From positions 1 to 44,552 of IMG/VR virus record IMGVR_UViG_3300049846_003143: 44,552 nucleotides of DNA. One strand, written 5' to 3'. The DNA is from a virus. The notes under the pieces are model-generated. The model did no database searches and was not told the origin of the DNA. It saw only the letters and a list, made by a program, of their open reading frames with translations. Both the position numbers and the translations under genes were made by a program. Shown piece by piece: positions 1-8,967 of the stretch; position 1 is the first letter of the stretch, and every line of letters starts with the position of its first letter.

Positions 1-126
1 ACGGCGACTGACATTTTCACGCTCACTGGAAGTGCCACAAAAACAATTCGCATCACAAAGGTTGAGTTGAGCGCGACGCAGACAACGGCCGCGGCGAATA
101 ACATTGTGATGCTTAAGCGCTCAACT
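1..126. repeat. Terminal direct repeat, left copy
   Basis: Bases 1-126 are identical to 44426-44551; the next base differs (G at 127, C at 44552). The repeat lies inside one open reading frame that continues in frame across the junction, so it is best read as end overlap of a circular or circularly permuted contig and not as two biological copies. A true terminal redundancy of this size is possible but less likely. Confidence 0.9.
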
Positions 127-435
127 GCAAACACTGGCGGCACGTCTTCGACTCCAACTGCGGTGCCGCTTGATTCTACAGACGCCGCTGCAACGGCTGT
201 GTGCCGAGCCTATACGGCCAACCCAACAGCAGGAACTCTGGTTGGAAACTTGCGAGCGCATAAACTTTTTATTCCGACAACGACCGGATCTCCTGGACTT
301 CTCGCTCAAAAGTTTGGGGAAAATAATAAGGAAATTGTTCTACGTGGAACGTCCGAAGTGTTTGCGATCAATTTGAACTCGACAACAATTGCCGGAAACA
401 ATTTCGACATTTTTATTGAATGGACTGAGGAATAA
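1..435 (+). CDS. C-terminal part of virion decoration/fibre protein (5' end cut by window start)
   Basis: This is the 3' end of the gene that begins at 42767: frame and sequence continue exactly across the circular junction. The frame is open from base 1 and ends at TAA 433-435 (144 residues here, 697 in all). An internal ATG lies in the overlap but is not the start. This part is Thr/Ala/Asn-rich with alternating hydrophobic residues and ends FIEWTEE, which looks like a beta-sandwich C-terminal domain of a kind I associate with phage surface proteins. The next gene starts one base after the stop, with GAGG upstream, so the two are co-translated. The exact role (head fibre, decoration or tail) is not shown. 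Confidence 0.8.
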   Translation, partial: TATDIFTLTGSATKTIRITKVELSATQTTAAANNIVMLKRSTANTGGTSSTPTAVPLDSTDAAATAVCRAYTANPTAGTLVGNLRAHKLFIPTTTGSPGLLAQKFGENNKEIVLRGTSEVFAINLNSTTIAGNNFDIFIEWTEE

Positions 436-436
436 A

Positions 437-847
437 ATGCCGTCAAATACCGACTTCAACCCGTTGAATGTGTCTGAGTTTGAAAAAAACAAAATGAACA
501 AAGACGCTCGCGGAGTGATTGGGACCGCGACGGCCGGGACAAGTACAAACTTAGACTTCATTTTGACTGACGATATTTTGATGGCCGGAGGACATGCGTT
601 TTTGGCAAAAGGTGCGGCGTGGGGAGATAAGGTTGATTTTCAGGCGGTCCATCCGATAGCCGGAGTAGTCAATCAGTTTATCACCGGCTGGTATTTAAAT
701 CCAGACTCGACTCAACAGCCGCTTCCCCCGTCAAATTATCCAGCCAAAATTCCGGCCGGGTTAACCTTGCGAGTTGTTTATCATTCGGTCGGAGCAACAG
801 ACGTGGAGATTGCAGTGAACTACAATTTTGAAAAGGTCCTGGTTTGA
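437..847 (+). CDS. Hypothetical virion protein, 136 aa
   Basis: I start at ATG 437 because GAGG precedes it and the upstream gene stops at 435; a TTG at 389 would give a 16-residue extension overlapping that gene. There is no membrane segment or known catalytic motif. The sequence alternates hydrophobic and polar residues, has a Pro-rich loop (QQPLPPSNYPAKIP) and ends in a probable beta-strand (EIAVNYNFEKVLV), suggesting a small all-beta structural protein. It lies among fibre-type genes between the 697-aa surface protein and a possible peptidase, in the late operon. Role inferred from position only. Confidence 0.75.
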   Translation: MPSNTDFNPLNVSEFEKNKMNKDARGVIGTATAGTSTNLDFILTDDILMAGGHAFLAKGAAWGDKVDFQAVHPIAGVVNQFITGWYLNPDSTQQPLPPSNYPAKIPAGLTLRVVYHSVGATDVEIAVNYNFEKVLV

Positions 848-1365
848 AAAGCGTAGTCTTTGGCTTTTCCAGGCCAAAGAAATGGAAGCCATTTGCATGG
901 CTGATCATGGCCTATGACAGTACAGACTATGACCATGGATACTTGAGATTTAGCTCTGATCGCTGGCAATCTGACTTCATTTATCAAAGCTCAGGTGAGC
1001 GCACCAACTTTATGGGCGGAGACTATTTCCGCGAGAAAAACATTGTGGTCGAGGAATTTAAGCTTAATGTTCCAGACGAGGTTGAAGGCGCGGTTGGGAA
1101 ACTATGCGTTGACCGCGAGGGACGGCCATATCCGGTCATGACTATAGTCGGAATAATTCTTGTTAAGTTAATGAAATTCATTAAAGTGGAAATGCGCAAT
1201 CCTTGGCCGTCAAAGGATCGATATTGTATTGGGGAACAGGCGGAGATACTATCAAAGGGACTAGGAATTTATTGTCCACTGGACTTAAATGAAATCACGC
1301 CTTTGGAGTTCAGGAATTGGCTCGTTGAAATTCCTGGAATCATAAAGCTTGAGGGGGAAAAATGA
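844..1365 (+). CDS. Possible permuted papain-like (NlpC/P60 / YiiX-type) peptidase or amidase
   Basis: 173 aa from TTG 844, overlapping the previous stop by 4 bases with AAGG upstream. The order of motifs fits the circularly permuted papain-like fold: an early strand (VVFGFSRPKKWKPFAWLI), His31 in DHGYLRF, then Cys128 in RYCIGEQ followed by Glu131. In that family a Cys-His pair cleaves peptide or amide bonds, often in cell wall or lipid substrates. The early strand supports the TTG start over the ATG at 910, which would remove it. The setting among tail/virion genes suggests a virion-associated or entry-related hydrolase. The fold call rests on pattern recognition only; activity is unproven. 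Confidence 0.5.
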   Translation: MKSVVFGFSRPKKWKPFAWLIMAYDSTDYDHGYLRFSSDRWQSDFIYQSSGERTNFMGGDYFREKNIVVEEFKLNVPDEVEGAVGKLCVDREGRPYPVMTIVGIILVKLMKFIKVEMRNPWPSKDRYCIGEQAEILSKGLGIYCPLDLNEITPLEFRNWLVEIPGIIKLEGEK

Positions 1366-1595
1366 TTTCTGATACCGATGCAGACAACTATCTGCAAGCG
1401 CTCCAAAAAGAAATTTGCAAAACAAAAAGTGTTTATGACGGCTCAAACCGTTTGATCACACGTTATGAGGCTTTGGCAAACGCTGAAGACGGCGCTCCTT
1501 GTCTGCGCACCGACTACACTTATGTTGGCGTGACAACGCAAGTTGATGCGACCAAAGAGAGTTTTTCTAATTGGGACTCTAGCTGGGATATCTAA
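1362..1595 (+). CDS. Hypothetical small virion-operon protein, 77 aa
   Basis: ATG 1362 overlaps the preceding stop (ATGA) and follows a GAGGGGGAAAA ribosome-binding site. The protein is acidic and polar, begins with a helical stretch (DADNYLQALQKEICK), contains two Cys and ends in an aromatic tail (NWDSSWDI). No family was recognised. Small proteins like this lie between fibre genes in many podoviruses and often act as connectors or chaperones, but nothing in the sequence proves that. The next gene follows 12 bases later with its own AAGGGGG site. Confidence 0.7.
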   Translation: MISDTDADNYLQALQKEICKTKSVYDGSNRLITRYEALANAEDGAPCLRTDYTYVGVTTQVDATKESFSNWDSSWDI

Positions 1596-1607
1596 GGGGG
1601 AATTGAC

Positions 1608-3428
1608 GTGGGAATTTTTGATAGAACACAGCGTTCGGTTATCGATAGTCCATTAAGTCCCGCGTCTGGCGGTGGAGGCGGAACTCCTGGCGGAGCGAAT
1701 CATGAAATTCAGTACAACAGTTCTGGAGTCTTCGCGGGCTCTGGAAATTTAGTTTACGATTCGGTCAATTCACGATTTGTTTTTGGCGGGCGCGCGGGCT
1801 TTGCAATTGGCGGAACTCCGTTCGAAGTTTGGCACTCAGGCGCCAACGTTGCCGCGTTTGTTCGAAACGACAACATGTCCTATGGCGGGGTGATCATAAA
1901 AGCCGAAACAACTTTCGGCGGAATCCAAGGTCTTCAATCAAACATCAACGCGACAATGGACCTTAAGATCAATTGGGAAGGCGGCGATCTTTATTTAGGA
2001 AACGCAAGTCTCAAGTGGCCAGCGGTTGATGGAACGAATGGACAAGTTCTTTCGACAAACGGAGCGGGTGTTTTAAGCTGGATCAGCGGCGGCGGCGGCG
2101 GCGGAGCGAACCAATCTTTGTCTAATTTAACCGGGCCAACCGCGATCAATGAAGACTTTATTTTTGATACAGGCGCTGATGCGCTGATCAGAACTTCGGG
2201 TTTTCCGGACAATCCATTTTCCCTCACGATTGCGACAGGTGATGGAGATTCTACTACGGGAATAGATGCGGAGTCTGGATGGCTGTATATTCGAACGGGC
2301 AACGCGGGCTCGTGGCCTGGCGGGATCACTATTAAGCCTGGATCTTCGACTGATCAGTATGGTGGTGAGTTGGAGTTACGTGGCGGAGACAGTGCTGGCG
2401 GTGCTGGAGCTGGCTCCGGTGGAGTACTGATAAGCTCGGGATCATCCAGTGATCCTGACGCGGACACTGGGAACATATTAATTACATCACAAACGACTAC
2501 AAATGGTGCCTCTGGATTCGTAAGACTAAAATCAGGAGGTACTACCGATGGATCTTCTGGTCACGTTCAACTAGAAACGGGTGGGGTGTCTGGCGGCGGC
2601 ACACGCGGCAAGATCAAACTAAAAGACGGCTCTGAGGGTACTTCTGGATATGTTTGGACATCGACTGGAACGGACGGCGAAGGCGCTTGGATGCCAGGCG
2701 GCGGATCGCCTAGCGATTTTCTTTTCACAAACACTCAATCGAGTTCTTTTTGGGGAGGAAATATCCCGGCCCTAGTGTTTGATTCCACAGTAGACACTAG
2801 CGGTAACACAGCGGTCTGGTTTGGAAGCTCTGACACGGTAAATGACAACGAAATAAGCGCTCCTATCATTTTTGCCACGGGCACAATGCTCGGAGCAACA
2901 TCAACAACTGATGGAACTTCGTCTGCAATTTACATGACAACCGGAGATAACTATTCTTCGGCGTTTTCTTCGACAACTCAGATCACCGGCAACATAAACA
3001 TCAGTACTGGTTATGCTTATAACAGTGGAAAAACAGGTGGAGTGAACATCTTTACTGGAAATTCTGGCGCGGCACCTGCGGCCGGTGACGTTCGTTTACA
3101 GCCTGGCTCTGGTACAAGTGCAACGGGCGTGATTAAGGCGCGTGCACCACTCGTGTTAGATCCTGATTCTGGTTCATTTGGTCGTCCCGCCGCTGGCTCC
3201 ACTTATCGCGGAGCTTTGTGGTATAACCGAAACGGATCTGGTGTTGCAGATAGTTTAACTATCTGTGTGAAAAATTCGTCTGACACTTATTCCTGGATCG
3301 GAATTCAGCCAGAAAAACTGTCTAGCGATCCTTCGTCTCCTTCGGCTGGAGATATGTACTACAATACGAGCTTAAATAAACTAAAAGTATATAATGGCAC
3401 AGCTTGGGAAACGGTAACATCGTTATAG
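1608..3428 (+). CDS. Gly/Ser/Thr-rich tail fibre-type protein
   Basis: 606 aa from GTG 1608, preceded by AAGGGGG. The N-terminal part has motifs common in phage fibres: NHEIQYNSSGVFAG near residues 32-45 and GTNGQVLSTNGAGVLSW near 140-156. The middle is a long beta-helix-like region rich in Gly, Ser, Thr and Asp with repeated TGG/SGG turns. The C-terminus has RGALWYN and PSAGDMYYNTSLNKLKVYNG, a short module often seen at fibre tips. No enzymatic motif or chaperone domain is visible. It precedes a second large Gly-rich protein, so the two probably form the host-recognition apparatus together. The fibre assignment is from composition and motifs; the receptor is unknown. Confidence 0.75.
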   Translation: MGIFDRTQRSVIDSPLSPASGGGGGTPGGANHEIQYNSSGVFAGSGNLVYDSVNSRFVFGGRAGFAIGGTPFEVWHSGANVAAFVRNDNMSYGGVIIKAETTFGGIQGLQSNINATMDLKINWEGGDLYLGNASLKWPAVDGTNGQVLSTNGAGVLSWISGGGGGGANQSLSNLTGPTAINEDFIFDTGADALIRTSGFPDNPFSLTIATGDGDSTTGIDAESGWLYIRTGNAGSWPGGITIKPGSSTDQYGGELELRGGDSAGGAGAGSGGVLISSGSSSDPDADTGNILITSQTTTNGASGFVRLKSGGTTDGSSGHVQLETGGVSGGGTRGKIKLKDGSEGTSGYVWTSTGTDGEGAWMPGGGSPSDFLFTNTQSSSFWGGNIPALVFDSTVDTSGNTAVWFGSSDTVNDNEISAPIIFATGTMLGATSTTDGTSSAIYMTTGDNYSSAFSSTTQITGNINISTGYAYNSGKTGGVNIFTGNSGAAPAAGDVRLQPGSGTSATGVIKARAPLVLDPDSGSFGRPAAGSTYRGALWYNRNGSGVADSLTICVKNSSDTYSWIGIQPEKLSSDPSSPSAGDMYYNTSLNKLKVYNGTAWETVTSL

Positions 3429-3459
3429 CGCTCCTATGCGTTAAACTAGGGGGAATGAA

Positions 3460-5718
3460 ATGAAGTTATTTGGTCAGCTTGAATCAGCGTGCCTTGAACA
3501 ATTGTCTTCAGATCCTGGGACAAGTGTTCAAGGAAGGTTTTGGGAAAACACAACTGAAGCTAGAATCAAGCATGACAACGGTGTAACGAAACGGGCTTTG
3601 TTTAGAAACGATGACAAAATCATCGTTGGGAACGACGGAACGCCTGCGAATAACGTTCGCATTCACCGCGGCGGCGTTGGTCTTATCCAAGACGTTTTCG
3701 GAGACGATGTAACGTCAGAGGGATCATCGGCTACACTTTTCGCCGAAAGATCTTTCCGTCTAGAAAATAAATTAAACTCTGGATTGCCTGCGGCTGGAAA
3801 TGTTGGCCGCAATATTTTTGTAACCGATCAATATGTTGTTGCCGTTGATGATGGCACAAACTGGCGAAAGGTCATTCCAGAGTTTTCAAATAACGACGCA
3901 ACGACCGGCACAACGGTTCAGCTTGCGGCGATCACGGCGTCTGTTGTTCGTTTAACTGGAACTTTTGCAACACTAAGTATGATTCCAGCGGGATTTGCGT
4001 CCCAGCGCGTGACGCTGATTAACCGAACCGGTGCTGATGTTTCGGTGAGCCATGATTCTGGTGCGACTCCGGCAAATAGAGTTTTGACCGGAACTGGCGC
4101 AAACCTTGTTTTCAAAAACAATTCAAGTTTGCCGCTTTATTACGACGGCACCACGCAAAGATGGCAAGTTGTTGGTGAGGCGTCTGGAGCGGCATCGGGA
4201 GGTGGAGCGCTTCCGAATTCAATGTTCACCTTGATCACGTCTGACTACACGGTTCTTGTAACTGATGACGTGATTTTAGCCGACACAACACTTGGTCCAA
4301 TCAACGCCACACTTCCAAACCCGGTTGGAAACTTCGGAAAAGTTTTGGAGTTTGAAAAAACTGGTCGCCAGAACAATCCTTTGGTTTTGGTTGGAACAGT
4401 TAGCGGAATGGTGAATGAGGAAATTTGGGCGCTAAACGCTCCGCTAAGAATAATTTCTGACGGCTCCACGTGGAAAAAGATTTCTGCAATAAATGGAACT
4501 TTGCTTTTTGAAACGCCAGATCCGAGTTTGTTTGTTCTTTGTGCGGCGACATCGACGGCAAACGTTTCCCTTGAAACAATGTCTGAGGCGTCTTTAACTA
4601 CAATCGACAACATTCGCCCGAAGTCTGGACAAAAAATTCTTCTCAAAAGCCAAACGGCGCCAGAGGAAAACGGCATTTACGTTATGCCCGCGACAAATAT
4701 TGTGATCGCGGCAACGGCTACGGGAAATGAAAATATTGCGACACTCGCAAATGGCTCGGTTGTGAACGCTCACATTTGCTCGACTGGCGAAAAAGTATCT
4801 TTAAGATTCCAGACAAATCCAGCTGAAAATGGAATTTACGTCATCGGCGCCACGGCCGGGACAACGGTTAGGGACACTTCTCAGCGCGATCCATCTTATA
4901 CGACACCGCTATCTTTGCGTGATGCGGTTGTTTGGTCAGATTTTTACAATTATCCAGCGGCATCCGTTGCTCTTTGTGCGACTGAAACAGTCGCTTCGCA
5001 CACAAATGATTTGCAGCTTTGGAGACAAACAAATCAAAATCTTTCGACTTTCACCGGTCAAGGCTGGAGCGGCTCATCGTTTTCATTCAGCATTAAGGTT
5101 CCATCGGGCGTCAGCCTCGTAAAATATGAAGTTTGCGGCACTGGCGGCGGTGGAGCGGGAGCGCTCACAACGCGTGGCGCTGGCGGGGGATGCGGAACGC
5201 TTCCGATTGAATTTTCATTAAAGTATATCGGGCTTGCCGCAAATATCGGCATCGTTTTACCAGTTGGATCTAAGCCTGGAACCGGAAAAACCGGAACCGC
5301 TGGAGCGCAAACAAGCATTCAAATTTCTCAAGACACCAATTCTTATTTGATCACTGGCGGTCTTGGCGCCCTGGCAACAGGTGTGACAACGACAACGCCT
5401 GCGGCACTTCCTGGCGGTCCACTATTCACGGCTGGAGCGATTCCAAACGGAAGCGGAGGATCTACATACTTTGCAGCTGGAGGCGCCGCTGGAACTGGTG
5501 GAGCCGCAGCTGGAGGCGGTGGAGGATCTGGTCAAGGAAATGGTGGAAATGGTGGAAATGGATCTGCGGCCGCGAATTTCCTTGGAGGAAACGGCGGTAC
5601 AGGAACCATACTTAAGTTTGGCGCTGGAGGCGGAGGCGGTGGACAAGGTCCGGCCAGCGGCCGACCTGGACGCGGTGGATTTGGTGGACCTGGATTTGTT
5701 CGGATAACTTGGGCCTAA
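3460..5718 (+). CDS. Large tail fibre / adhesin with Gly-rich tip
   Basis: 752 aa from ATG 3460 after TAGGGGGAATGAA. Two copies of a Q-x-x-P-x-ENGIYV module (QTAPEENGIYV and QTNPAENGIYV, roughly residues 390-470) are typical of phage fibre shafts. The last 220 residues are extremely Gly-rich (runs such as GAGGGGGG and GGNGGNG), resembling the glycine-rich loops of phage adhesins where receptor specificity resides. No signal peptide or protease motif is seen. With the preceding 606-aa protein it probably builds the receptor-binding structure. The Gly-rich tip is the part expected to vary between relatives. Confidence 0.75.
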   Translation: MKLFGQLESACLEQLSSDPGTSVQGRFWENTTEARIKHDNGVTKRALFRNDDKIIVGNDGTPANNVRIHRGGVGLIQDVFGDDVTSEGSSATLFAERSFRLENKLNSGLPAAGNVGRNIFVTDQYVVAVDDGTNWRKVIPEFSNNDATTGTTVQLAAITASVVRLTGTFATLSMIPAGFASQRVTLINRTGADVSVSHDSGATPANRVLTGTGANLVFKNNSSLPLYYDGTTQRWQVVGEASGAASGGGALPNSMFTLITSDYTVLVTDDVILADTTLGPINATLPNPVGNFGKVLEFEKTGRQNNPLVLVGTVSGMVNEEIWALNAPLRIISDGSTWKKISAINGTLLFETPDPSLFVLCAATSTANVSLETMSEASLTTIDNIRPKSGQKILLKSQTAPEENGIYVMPATNIVIAATATGNENIATLANGSVVNAHICSTGEKVSLRFQTNPAENGIYVIGATAGTTVRDTSQRDPSYTTPLSLRDAVVWSDFYNYPAASVALCATETVASHTNDLQLWRQTNQNLSTFTGQGWSGSSFSFSIKVPSGVSLVKYEVCGTGGGGAGALTTRGAGGGCGTLPIEFSLKYIGLAANIGIVLPVGSKPGTGKTGTAGAQTSIQISQDTNSYLITGGLGALATGVTTTTPAALPGGPLFTAGAIPNGSGGSTYFAAGGAAGTGGAAAGGGGGSGQGNGGNGGNGSAAANFLGGNGGTGTILKFGAGGGGGGQGPASGRPGRGGFGGPGFVRITWA

Positions 5719-5750
5719 AACACAAACGGTTTAAAGCCGAATGGTGAAGA

Positions 5751-6002
5751 ATGCTTGATGCAAATGCAGCGGCCACACAAATTCCATCTAGTGTTTATGT
5801 GATAATTGGAACATTGATTGTTGCCAACATCGGAACAGTTGTGACGATATTTTATGGCATCGGAAAAGTAGTTTGGTTTATTTCGAAACTCGACTCTCGT
5901 GTTGAAGTTCTGGAAAGAGAAACGGCGAAGGATATTGATGCCGCTCACCAGGCGATAAGGGACATTAGGACTCAAATTCCAAAATGTGAGTTAACAAATT
6001 AA
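5751..6002 (+). CDS. Small single-span membrane protein with C-terminal coiled coil (holin-like?)
   Basis: 83 aa. One hydrophobic segment lies at about residues 13-42 (VYVIIGTLIVANIGTVVTIF and onward), followed by a charged heptad-like helix (SKLDSRVEVLERETAKDIDAA). The gene directly precedes a second small membrane protein and follows the fibre genes, a usual place for lysis genes in podoviruses. The endolysin, however, is far away at 20445 on the other strand. Holin or spanin-like function is possible, but a virion membrane protein is an alternative. GGTGAAGA lies just upstream of ATG 5751. Confidence 0.6.
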   Translation: MLDANAAATQIPSSVYVIIGTLIVANIGTVVTIFYGIGKVVWFISKLDSRVEVLERETAKDIDAAHQAIRDIRTQIPKCELTN

Positions 6003-6017
6003 ACCAAGGAGCATGAA

Positions 6018-6254
6018 ATGAGTTGGGGTTCGATTTTTGAGTTTTTAAAGGGAATTTTGCCGACAAAAAAGATTGCGGCATGGATTGTTGGAATTTTAGC
6101 CGCGGTTGTCGCATTGTTTATGGGCGTAAATGCGACTGATTTGAAGGCGACTTATTGCGCGACTCCTGGAACGGTTGAGCTTCCAAAGCTCCCGAGCCAG
6201 CCCGCAGCTGCGGCTCCGGCTGTAGCGCCAGCAACGACATCGCCCGCGAAATAG
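6018..6254 (+). CDS. Small membrane protein with Pro/Ala-rich tail (possible holin or spanin component)
   Basis: 78 aa from ATG 6018 with AAGGAG upstream. A hydrophobic segment (AAWIVGILAAVVALFMGV, about residues 20-37) follows a short amphipathic N-terminus with Lys-Lys. The C-terminal third is Pro/Ala-rich and probably extracytoplasmic. It is adjacent to the 5751 membrane protein, 15 bases apart, so the pair may act together. One span plus a Pro/Ala tail would fit a pinholin or an inner-membrane lysis accessory, but no diagnostic motif is present. Confidence 0.6.
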   Translation: MSWGSIFEFLKGILPTKKIAAWIVGILAAVVALFMGVNATDLKATYCATPGTVELPKLPSQPAAAAPAVAPATTSPAK

Positions 6255-6263
6255 GAGTTAAAA

Positions 6264-6650
6264 ATGTCAACGACACTGACCTATGGACAAAAGATTCCGG
6301 ATGCTGGAGACCGCGGAGTTCCGCTTTTTCAGGATCTTGAGGATAACTTTACTCGCATAGACGGGCACAGTCACAACGGAATTGATTCCCCGCTGTTAAC
6401 TGCGCAAGCCTTTGTCGGTGTCGCTGACACAATTTTAGCGGCCAACTGGGTTTCTTATGGCGGACCAATCGGACACTATAGACAACTGGTCACGATGCAC
6501 GTTGGGTTTTTGTTTAACACAACAAAAATCGCGTTTCGCACAACAACCGGTCAATATATTTATCCGACTGTTGAGCGTGTTTCGAATACAACATATTATG
6601 TTTACACAACTGATCCATCACAGGATTTCATAGCGGTTTATGGCGGCTAG
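6264..6650 (+). CDS. Small structural protein with DGHSHNG motif, 128 aa
   Basis: ATG 6264 follows GGAGTTAAAA. The N-terminal half has NFTRIDGHSHNGIDSPLL, a segment I associate with small phage virion proteins near tail genes; the C-terminal half is beta-rich (FRTTTGQYIYPTVERVSN). The 3' end overlaps the tail-nozzle gene by 11 bases, so translation is coupled. No catalytic residues are evident. A role in the tail or as a fibre-attachment protein is inferred from position. Confidence 0.7.
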   Translation: MSTTLTYGQKIPDAGDRGVPLFQDLEDNFTRIDGHSHNGIDSPLLTAQAFVGVADTILAANWVSYGGPIGHYRQLVTMHVGFLFNTTKIAFRTTTGQYIYPTVERVSNTTYYVYTTDPSQDFIAVYGG

Positions 6651-8913
6651 TAACGCACAGCCTTTTGAAGTTAACGATTTTTCGCTCGGTGTAACCGACC
6701 ACGTTTTTGAACAAAAACCTGGAACGGCTGCTGAGCTTATCAACTTTACGATTGGCCATGACAAAAAGCCTATTTCTCGTCCTGGGAGCGACGTCGATAA
6801 TTTATCTTTCGCTGAAATTCCAACCGGTGAAAGAGTCGGCGCGCTCTTTAATTATGCAAATAATGACAAGCTTTTCTATCAATCCGAACGGTCTTTGTTT
6901 TTCCGAAACCCCGGTGTCTTTAATGAAATCGTCGGACCTTCGGGAAACTCTGTTTTTTCAGCTGGAGATTTGTCAGCCGTTCCAAGTTTTGCCCAATGGA
7001 ACAGACAAGTCTATGTGAGCAACGATTCGTTCGCGATTCCAATGAAAGTCTATAAGGATCAGGCCGGAGCGTATCAGGTTCGAAATGCTGGAATGCCTGA
7101 GCTTGCGAGTGAGCCGGTTGTTACAGCCGGAGCCGCGGGCGATCAGTCTTTCATTTATGGATTTTATTGGTCGTATACCTATACGGTTTTCAATCTGACC
7201 TATGAAATGATCGGACCTGTCACGTTTGTTCAGCTTGAAAACTCAGCCGATCCAGTGACGGGACCTATTCAAATTTCAGGAATTCCGGTCATCACCAACG
7301 GTGCAGAAAATAATTATGATACGGCAAATTTAAAACTTAAAATCTTTCGCACCAACAATGGCGGTACATTTCTTCAGCAAGCTGGCGAAGTCACAAATGG
7401 AACAACAACATTTGTGGACTCGATGACTGACGGAACTCTGCAAAACACAGGGATTGATCTATACACGAACGATGGAACCGTGGACTATGATCCACCTCCG
7501 CTTCATAAGTTTAATCACGTTACAAGCAACACTGGTTATTATGCGTATTTGAAAGATGCTGACGGGAATATTTCGCCGTACAAAGTTAGGCAAAGCATTC
7601 CAGGAATTCCAGATACGGCTCCGCTTGATTTTGAAATTGAAGTTGATGACGAAATTCAGGGCATTTCGTCTGTTCGCTCTATGCCAATCATTGCGTGCAA
7701 AAAATATATTTTCAGAATTGATGGAGCCTTTGATCAATTTGGCCGAGGAAATGCCACGCCGATTAGGATTTCGGACCATGCCGGATGTATCGCTCATAAC
7801 AGTTTAGTGCAGGCCGAAAACGGTCTCTTTTGGTTCGGAAATGACGGGATTTACTATTCAGACGGCTATGTCGTTCAAAAAGTTTCTGGCGATAGCGACG
7901 ACAGATATCAGTCTATGCTTCAAAACACGACTCAGGAAAATCGCATTGTCGGCCGGTATTTCGAAAAAGAACGCTTAGTGATTTGGGCGGTTCAGACAAA
8001 TTCTGCAAACCGAGATAACGACACGTTCTTTTTGTTGGATTTGAAGTGGGGAATTTCTGACTCCATGACGATGACCACGTGGAACGGTGTTAGCTTTAGA
8101 CCTTCAGCGCTTGAAGTTTTTGATAAGGCAATATTTAGAGGCGATCCGCGCGGATTCACTATGCGACACGACTATCGCTTGTCGAGCGATAAGAAAATCA
8201 ATCAATATAAAGTCGCATCAGAGTGGGTATTGGAGACAATAATTTGGAAGCTAAAGACCATTCACTATAATTTTGGCGGAACTTTTTTTAGAAAATATCC
8301 GACCAGAATTCTTTTAACCGCGGCCGACATCGGTAACACCACAATTCAAATCACGGCAATCAATGATGACGGAAAAGTCACGAGACAGTGTAAACCAATA
8401 CGGGTTCGAAAGGACTTCATTTGGCGAGACGATGATTTTATCTGGCGGGTTAGCGATTTTATTTGGAGGAACGCTGGTCTCATTGAGCAATGGAGGCGGT
8501 TCCCGGCTGGAGGCTTAAGGTTATCAACGCTTCAGCTTGAAATCACCAACGGGTTTTCTGATATTCAAAATTCGGACACGCTTGGCCTTGCGACATTTGA
8601 TGACACTCTTAAGACCGTGACGCTTGATGAAGCGGAGTCGAAATGGCCGCTTAATTCTGAAGACTACTTTATTGCGACTGAAGCTGATAATTACACCAAG
8701 GAATTCTTGATCACTGAGCGTGATTCTGACGGAGTGCTCGTGATCAATGATCCTCTAAATCAAATGCCATCCGGCGATTTAAAGTGGGTTATTCGCGGCT
8801 TTAAAAAGGATGAAAAGATTCATCTTTTAGGTTTTAACATCCATTGGACAAATGTCTCGGCGACTCAGCAAACATACAGTTCCGATCCCGCATCCACGGG
8901 GGAAAATGCGTGA
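6640..8913 (+). CDS. Tail nozzle / stabilisation protein (T7 gp12-like, P22 gp10-like)
   Basis: 757 aa, overlapping the previous gene by 11 bases. The N-terminus has the signature of this family: a short polar lead, F-x-x-G-x-x-D, then a helix ending in ELINFTIGHDKKPISRPG. The rest is a long beta-propeller-like sequence with many Asn/Asp/Gly turns and an unusual WR-rich repeat (FIWRDDDFIWRVSDFIWR) near the middle of the C-terminal half. In podoviruses this protein forms the distal end of the short tail and seals DNA. It lies next to the adaptor gene (8968), the usual partner. Confidence is good for the role and lower for the named homologue. Confidence 0.7.
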   Translation: MAASNAQPFEVNDFSLGVTDHVFEQKPGTAAELINFTIGHDKKPISRPGSDVDNLSFAEIPTGERVGALFNYANNDKLFYQSERSLFFRNPGVFNEIVGPSGNSVFSAGDLSAVPSFAQWNRQVYVSNDSFAIPMKVYKDQAGAYQVRNAGMPELASEPVVTAGAAGDQSFIYGFYWSYTYTVFNLTYEMIGPVTFVQLENSADPVTGPIQISGIPVITNGAENNYDTANLKLKIFRTNNGGTFLQQAGEVTNGTTTFVDSMTDGTLQNTGIDLYTNDGTVDYDPPPLHKFNHVTSNTGYYAYLKDADGNISPYKVRQSIPGIPDTAPLDFEIEVDDEIQGISSVRSMPIIACKKYIFRIDGAFDQFGRGNATPIRISDHAGCIAHNSLVQAENGLFWFGNDGIYYSDGYVVQKVSGDSDDRYQSMLQNTTQENRIVGRYFEKERLVIWAVQTNSANRDNDTFFLLDLKWGISDSMTMTTWNGVSFRPSALEVFDKAIFRGDPRGFTMRHDYRLSSDKKINQYKVASEWVLETIIWKLKTIHYNFGGTFFRKYPTRILLTAADIGNTTIQITAINDDGKVTRQCKPIRVRKDFIWRDDDFIWRVSDFIWRNAGLIEQWRRFPAGGLRLSTLQLEITNGFSDIQNSDTLGLATFDDTLKTVTLDEAESKWPLNSEDYFIATEADNYTKEFLITERDSDGVLVINDPLNQMPSGDLKWVIRGFKKDEKIHLLGFNIHWTNVSATQQTYSSDPASTGENA

Positions 8914-8967
8914 AACTGATAGCCAACTATATTGGTTCATTTGTAAGATTTGTGAAGCGGGGGAGTG

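Noticed and set aside
5422-5707. Frames on both strands inside the Gly-rich fibre tip
   Set aside because: They are shadows of the GGN-repeat codons of the real gene.
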